The notes beneath the pieces were generated by a model. It saw only the letters and a program-made list of their open reading frames with translations, did not search any database and was not told the origin of the DNA. From Parafilimonas sp. (lineage in GTDB: Bacteria > Bacteroidota > Bacteroidia > Chitinophagales > Chitinophagaceae), in NCBI GenBank assembly GCA_025927795.1, contig JAICKT010000164.1, positions 1 through 9,427 of the forward strand: 9,427 nt of DNA, read 5' to 3'. Shown in pieces: positions 6,681-9,427 of the stretch (position 1 is the first letter of the stretch; each line of letters begins with the position of its first letter). Both the position numbers and the translations under genes were made by a program.

Positions 6681-7913
6681 ATGCCTGAAATAATTGAGAC
6701 AAATATTTGCATTGTTGGCGCAGGTCCTGCCGGTTCAACAACCTCTATCACACTTTCCAAATTAAATATTCCGCATTTAATTGTTGATGCTGCTGAATTT
6801 CCAAGAGATAAAATTTGTGGTGATGCACTTGATTTAAAAGTAGTGCGCGTGTTGAATAATATAGACCCTTCAATCGTTCAGCATGAATTTCAAACAAATG
6901 ATTTTACGTCTTCAATGGGCATGCGTTTTATCCTTCCAAAAGGCAAACATGTTGACTTAATGTGCCATAATGAAAATAATGAACAGCTTTTAAATCAGCC
7001 ATTATTTTATACTTCGCGCAGAACAAATTTTGATACATTTTTATTTAATAAGATTGATAAACAAACAGCAGATGTAAGAACCGGTTGCATCATACAAAAA
7101 ATATATAAAGAAGAAGAAACGTGGATACTGGAAGGAAAAATTGCATCAAAACAAATAATAATAAAAACGCGAATGCTTATTGGTGCTGATGGTGACCATT
7201 CCATTGTGTTAAAACATGTTGGTGAAAGAACAATAAACAGGAAGCATTATGCCGCTGCATTGCGTCAATACTGGAAAAATGTTGAGGGTATTAACAAAAA
7301 AAATTTGATTGAAATTTATTTCCCCGAAAAATATCCGTTTGCATATTTCTGGATTTTCCCTTTGAGTAATAATGAAGCAAATATTGGTTTTGGTATGGCA
7401 AGTCATCATGTGGCAAAAAAAAATATAAACATTCGCAAAGCACTTGATGATATTATAAAAAATGATGTTTACATATCGCATCGCTTTACAAATGCCGAAG
7501 TTTTGGAACAACCAAAAGGCTGGGGCATTCCCATGTCTACATTAAACCGCAAAGCGCATGGTGATGGATGGTTGCTCACAGGTGATGCAGCTTCATTTGT
7601 TGCACCAAACTCAGGTGAAGGAATTGGACCAGCGATGCTGTCAGCTTATATAGCTGCACATTATATTCAACGCGCCATTAGCAAAAATTCTTTTACCGGA
7701 AACATGTTCACTAACTATGATAAAGAATTCCATAAACGTTTACAGAGTGAAGAACGTTTATATCGTTTTGCAAATGCAATGCCTGCATCTGTGTTTGTAA
7801 AGGGTATTGATACAGTTTTATCGAGCAGGGTTTTTAGAAAATGGTTTACTGAAAAAGAAATGAAAAGGTGGCTTGTTACTGCTTATACCAAGCCTATAGA
7901 TGTAAATTTTTAA
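6681..7913 (+). CDS. geranylgeranyl reductase-family FAD-dependent oxidoreductase
   Basis: A 410-residue flavoprotein of the p-hydroxybenzoate-hydroxylase-like fold, geranylgeranyl reductase branch. Visible motifs are the N-terminal FAD dinucleotide fold GAGPAGS (13-19 in IVGAGPAGSTTS), PRDKICGDAL (41-50) typical of this branch, the GADGDHS loop (168-174), FWIFPLSNNEANIGFG (223-238), which corresponds to the reductase WxFP...NVG motif, and the second FAD motif GDAASFVAPNSGEGIGPAM (301-319). Relatives reduce double bonds of isoprenoid chains or oxidise other hydrophobic substrates; the substrate here is not known. No signal peptide is seen. I prefer ATG 6681, which places the FAD fold close to the N-terminus; an in-frame TTG at 6669, abutting the prfB stop, would add four residues and is less likely. 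It follows prfB by 12 bp and is probably cotranscribed. No terminator hairpin is seen after it. Confidence 0.88.
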   Translation: MPEIIETNICIVGAGPAGSTTSITLSKLNIPHLIVDAAEFPRDKICGDALDLKVVRVLNNIDPSIVQHEFQTNDFTSSMGMRFILPKGKHVDLMCHNENNEQLLNQPLFYTSRRTNFDTFLFNKIDKQTADVRTGCIIQKIYKEEETWILEGKIASKQIIIKTRMLIGADGDHSIVLKHVGERTINRKHYAAALRQYWKNVEGINKKNLIEIYFPEKYPFAYFWIFPLSNNEANIGFGMASHHVAKKNINIRKALDDIIKNDVYISHRFTNAEVLEQPKGWGIPMSTLNRKAHGDGWLLTGDAASFVAPNSGEGIGPAMLSAYIAAHYIQRAISKNSFTGNMFTNYDKEFHKRLQSEERLYRFANAMPASVFVKGIDTVLSSRVFRKWFTEKEMKRWLVTAYTKPIDVNF

Positions 7914-8007
7914 TATAAGGGCACTACAAACCTCTTTGAAGCGAAACACTTACCAACAAATTCTGAGAATTATGAACAAATAAGGCGGAAATACGTTGTA
8001 AGATTTG

Positions 8008-8015
8008 TAACTTTG
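8008..8015 (+). promoter_or_regulatory. rpoD promoter -7 element
   Basis: TAACTTTG is a perfect match to the Bacteroidota -7 box TAnnTTTG and is followed by CGACC. It lies 83 bp before the rpoD ATG, in the 185-bp gap after the flavoprotein gene, so the leader would be near 80 bases. No good TTG -33 box is found at the usual spacing; a TTG at 7996-7998 is too close. The rest of the gap shows no gene or strong hairpin. A near match AATTTTTG at 8061-8068 is a weaker alternative. Confidence 0.6.
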
Positions 8016-8087
8016 CGACCCACTTTCTAATTTAGAGCAAGTTTAACGTGTCGCAAGCACAATTTTTGCGTATTAGATATAAATAAT

Positions 8088-8093
8088 AAAGGA
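8088..8093 (+). promoter_or_regulatory. Shine-Dalgarno-like sequence before rpoD
   Basis: AAAGGA lies 5 bases before the rpoD ATG. It is one of the few purine-rich, SD-like stretches before a start in this window, where most genes have AT-rich leaders without one. Its spacing is a little short, and Bacteroidota make little use of SD pairing, so its role is uncertain. Confidence 0.35.
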
Positions 8094-8098
8094 TCAAT

Positions 8099-8956
8099 AT
8101 GAGGCAGCTAAAAATTGCTACCCAAATTACCAATCGTGATTCGCAGGCAGTTGAAAAATATCTGCAGGAAATCTCTAAGATTCCGATGATAACTCCCGAA
8201 GAGGAAACTACACTCGCACAGCGCATTAAGATGGGTGACCAGAGAGCACTGGATAAACTCGTGCAGGCCAATTTACGTTTCGTGGTATCTGTTGCTAAGC
8301 AGTACCAGCACCAGGGTCTTTCTCTTAGCGATTTAATCAACGAGGGTAACCTCGGTTTGATAAAAGCAGCCCAGCGTTTCGATGAAACAAAGGGTTTTAA
8401 ATTCATTTCATACGCCGTTTGGTGGATTCGCCAGTCAATCTTACAGGCGTTGGCAGAGCAGGGCAGATTAGTCCGCTTGCCTCAAAACAAAATTGGCACC
8501 TATAACAAAGCGAATAAAGCCTATATGGCTTTTGAGCAGGAACATGAACGTGAACCTTCCACGGAAGAATTGAGTGAAATTCTTGAGATGAGTGAAACGG
8601 AAATCAACAACATCTTTCAAAGCAACACAAGACACACTTCGCTGGATGCACCTGTGCATGAAGCAGAAGATGTAGCAATGGGTGATTTGCTTGAAGGAAG
8701 TGATGATACCGATGAAGATGTAATGAAAGATTCTTTACGTGAAGAAATTAAACGTGTATTAAAATCACTTAGTCCGCGGGAAGCTGAAATTGTAAATGCG
8801 TATTTTGGTCTTGAAGGCGAAAATGGTGTTACCATTGAGCAAATAGGGATGAAGTATGACCTTACAAAAGAACGCATTCGCCAGATTAAAGAAAGAGCAA
8901 TTAAACGTTTGCAGAAGGCGCGTTACAGCAGTTCGCTTAAATCTTATTTAGGATAA
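8099..8956 (+). CDS. rpoD: primary RNA polymerase sigma factor (Bacteroidota-type, sigma-70 family)
   Basis: The housekeeping sigma factor, which directs RNA polymerase core to vegetative promoters. At 285 residues it is the short Bacteroidota form, lacking the long region 1.1 and non-conserved insert of E. coli RpoD (613 aa). Domains in order: region 1.2 (AVEKYLQEISKIPMITPEEE, 17-36), region 2 (about 55-125) with NLRFVVSVAKQYQ, the core-binding DLINEGNLGLIKA and the -10-recognising, DNA-melting segment FKFISYAVWWIRQSI (100-114), region 3 (about 130-205) with an acidic stretch GSDDTDEDVMKD (200-211), and region 4 (about 218-272) with LSPREAEIV and the helix-turn-helix TIEQIGMKYDLTKERIRQIK (245-264) for the -33 box. 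The start MRQLKIATQITNRDSQAVEK is typical of the group. It stands alone, with its own promoter and a strong terminator. The box it recognises (TAnnTTTG) is also before its own gene, which allows self-regulation. Confidence 0.97.
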   Translation: MRQLKIATQITNRDSQAVEKYLQEISKIPMITPEEETTLAQRIKMGDQRALDKLVQANLRFVVSVAKQYQHQGLSLSDLINEGNLGLIKAAQRFDETKGFKFISYAVWWIRQSILQALAEQGRLVRLPQNKIGTYNKANKAYMAFEQEHEREPSTEELSEILEMSETEINNIFQSNTRHTSLDAPVHEAEDVAMGDLLEGSDDTDEDVMKDSLREEIKRVLKSLSPREAEIVNAYFGLEGENGVTIEQIGMKYDLTKERIRQIKERAIKRLQKARYSSSLKSYLG

Positions 8957-8978
8957 TTTTATTTTAGTAAGAAGCTTT

Positions 8979-9005
8979 AAAAGCCGCCGCGAGGTGGCTT
9001 TTTTT
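8979..9005 (+). terminator. rpoD intrinsic terminator
   Basis: The arm AAAAGCCGCC (8979-8988) pairs with GGTGGCTTTT (8993-9002) around a GCGA loop, with one G-T wobble, and runs into seven T's (8999-9005). It begins 22 bases after the rpoD stop. It lies just past the stop of the converging aminotransferase gene, and its minus-strand form also ends in TTTT, so it may serve both. Confidence 0.88.
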
Positions 9006-9007
9006 AT

Positions 9008-9427
9008 TTACATGACTGTGTCTCCTTCTGTTTCAGTTAGCTGTTTATACGCTTTATATAATTGTTCGCGAATTGTTGAGTTAGATTTATTTTGAATAGC
9101 TCTTCCATCAATTTCAAACACAGGTGTCAGCTCACCCATTGTACCGCTTGTAAAAACTTCATCTGCATTATAAAATTCTGCAATTGAAATATTTTTTAAA
9201 TGAACAGGAATTTTTAATTGCTGCGCAATCTTTATAATATTTTTTCTGGTGATGCCGGGCAAACATGCATCAGCATTTGGTGTAAGTAATAATCCATCTT
9301 TTACCATAAAAATATTGCAGGCATTTGTTTCTGCAACAAAGCCAAGATTATCCAGCATAATTGCATCATCAGCACCGCAATAATTGGCTTCTATTTTTGC
9401 AAGAATATTATTGAGTAAATTATTGTG
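9008..9427 (-). CDS. class IV aminotransferase (branched-chain aminotransferase-like), 3' part
   Basis: The C-terminal part of a fold-type IV PLP-dependent aminotransferase; the 5' part, with the PLP-binding Lys, lies beyond the right edge. The open frame runs to the window end, so the visible product is 139 residues, starting HNNLLNNILAKIEANYCGAD. The internal ATG at 9358 is not the start because upstream codons (ending GADDAIMLDN) are clearly conserved family sequence. Motifs: FVAETNACNIF (in place of the common EGTGSNIF), with the Glu that contacts the PLP ring nitrogen, LTPNADACLPGITRK (LTP...LPGITR is family-wide), and EVFTSGTMGELTPVFEIDGR, the C-terminal phosphate/substrate loop. Relatives include branched-chain (IlvE), D-amino-acid and aminodeoxychorismate enzymes; SGTMGELTPV is most like the branched-chain-like group, but the substrate cannot be fixed from this part. 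Confidence 0.9.
   Translation of the reverse strand, partial: HNNLLNNILAKIEANYCGADDAIMLDNLGFVAETNACNIFMVKDGLLLTPNADACLPGITRKNIIKIAQQLKIPVHLKNISIAEFYNADEVFTSGTMGELTPVFEIDGRAIQNKSNSTIREQLYKAYKQLTETEGDTVM

Noticed and set aside
7209..7511. Minus-strand 100-aa ORF inside the flavoprotein gene
   Set aside because: Shadow frame, Phe/Ile/Cys-rich, no motif, and it lies wholly within a well-supported gene.
8061..8068. AATTTTTG as the main rpoD promoter
   Set aside because: It departs from TAnnTTTG at the first base and has no clear -33 box; the perfect TAACTTTG at 8008-8015 is preferred.
8032..8406. Minus-strand ORF overlapping the start of rpoD
   Set aside because: It covers the rpoD promoter leader and region 2 coding sequence, with no recognisable domain; an antisense shadow.
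1..9427. Mobile element, CRISPR array, tRNA/rRNA genes or phage genes
   Set aside because: No transposase, integrase, regularly spaced repeats, cloverleaf or rRNA-like sequence was seen; gene content and base composition look uniformly chromosomal.

Overview
The window looks like an ordinary chromosomal stretch of a low-GC member of the Bacteroidota, most likely near Chitinophagaceae. This is inferred from several things seen together. There is a short (285 aa) primary sigma factor of the Bacteroidota type and promoter -7 boxes of the form TAnnTTTG. Shine-Dalgarno sequences are nearly absent before genes. A DUF4270 lipoprotein gene lies next to a short glycogen-synthase-like gene that diverges from panC. 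Nothing seen suggests a phage, plasmid, transposon or recent transfer. There are no tRNA or rRNA genes and no CRISPR array.

Layout. (1) 40-504, plus strand: a small SRPBCC/AHSA1-type protein. It converges on metK, and a 16-bp perfect inverted repeat between the two serves as a two-way terminator. (2) 570-4144, minus strand: a short glycosyltransferase-5-like protein (3329-4144), then 6 bp later a DUF4270 lipoprotein (1868-3322), then metK (570-1823), which has its own -7 box. (3) 4145-4253: a divergent intergenic region with a good minus-strand promoter. (4) 4254-7913, plus strand: panC, a DUF1801 protein, prfB and a geranylgeranyl-reductase-family flavoprotein, all closely packed. (5) 7914-8098: the rpoD promoter and leader. 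(6) 8099-8956, plus strand: rpoD, ended by a hairpin with a T-run. (7) 9008-9427, minus strand: the 3' part of a class IV aminotransferase that runs off the window.

Most genes are housekeeping: S-adenosylmethionine supply (metK), pantothenate/CoA synthesis (panC), translation termination (prfB), general transcription (rpoD) and amino-acid transamination. They do not form one pathway. The closest thing to a functional unit is the DUF4270 lipoprotein with its glycosyltransferase-like partner, whose joint role is not known to me.

The two points most worth attention are these. First, prfB is complete only if read through a +1 programmed frameshift at 5630-5636 (AGGAGG, then CTT TGA C). A naive open reading frame starts 154 bp too late and looks truncated. 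Second, the glycogen-synthase-like protein has only the N-terminal half of the fold and has lost the usual substrate-binding and catalytic motifs, so it is probably not a glycogen synthase. I found no convincing evidence for a wholly new multi-gene system here.
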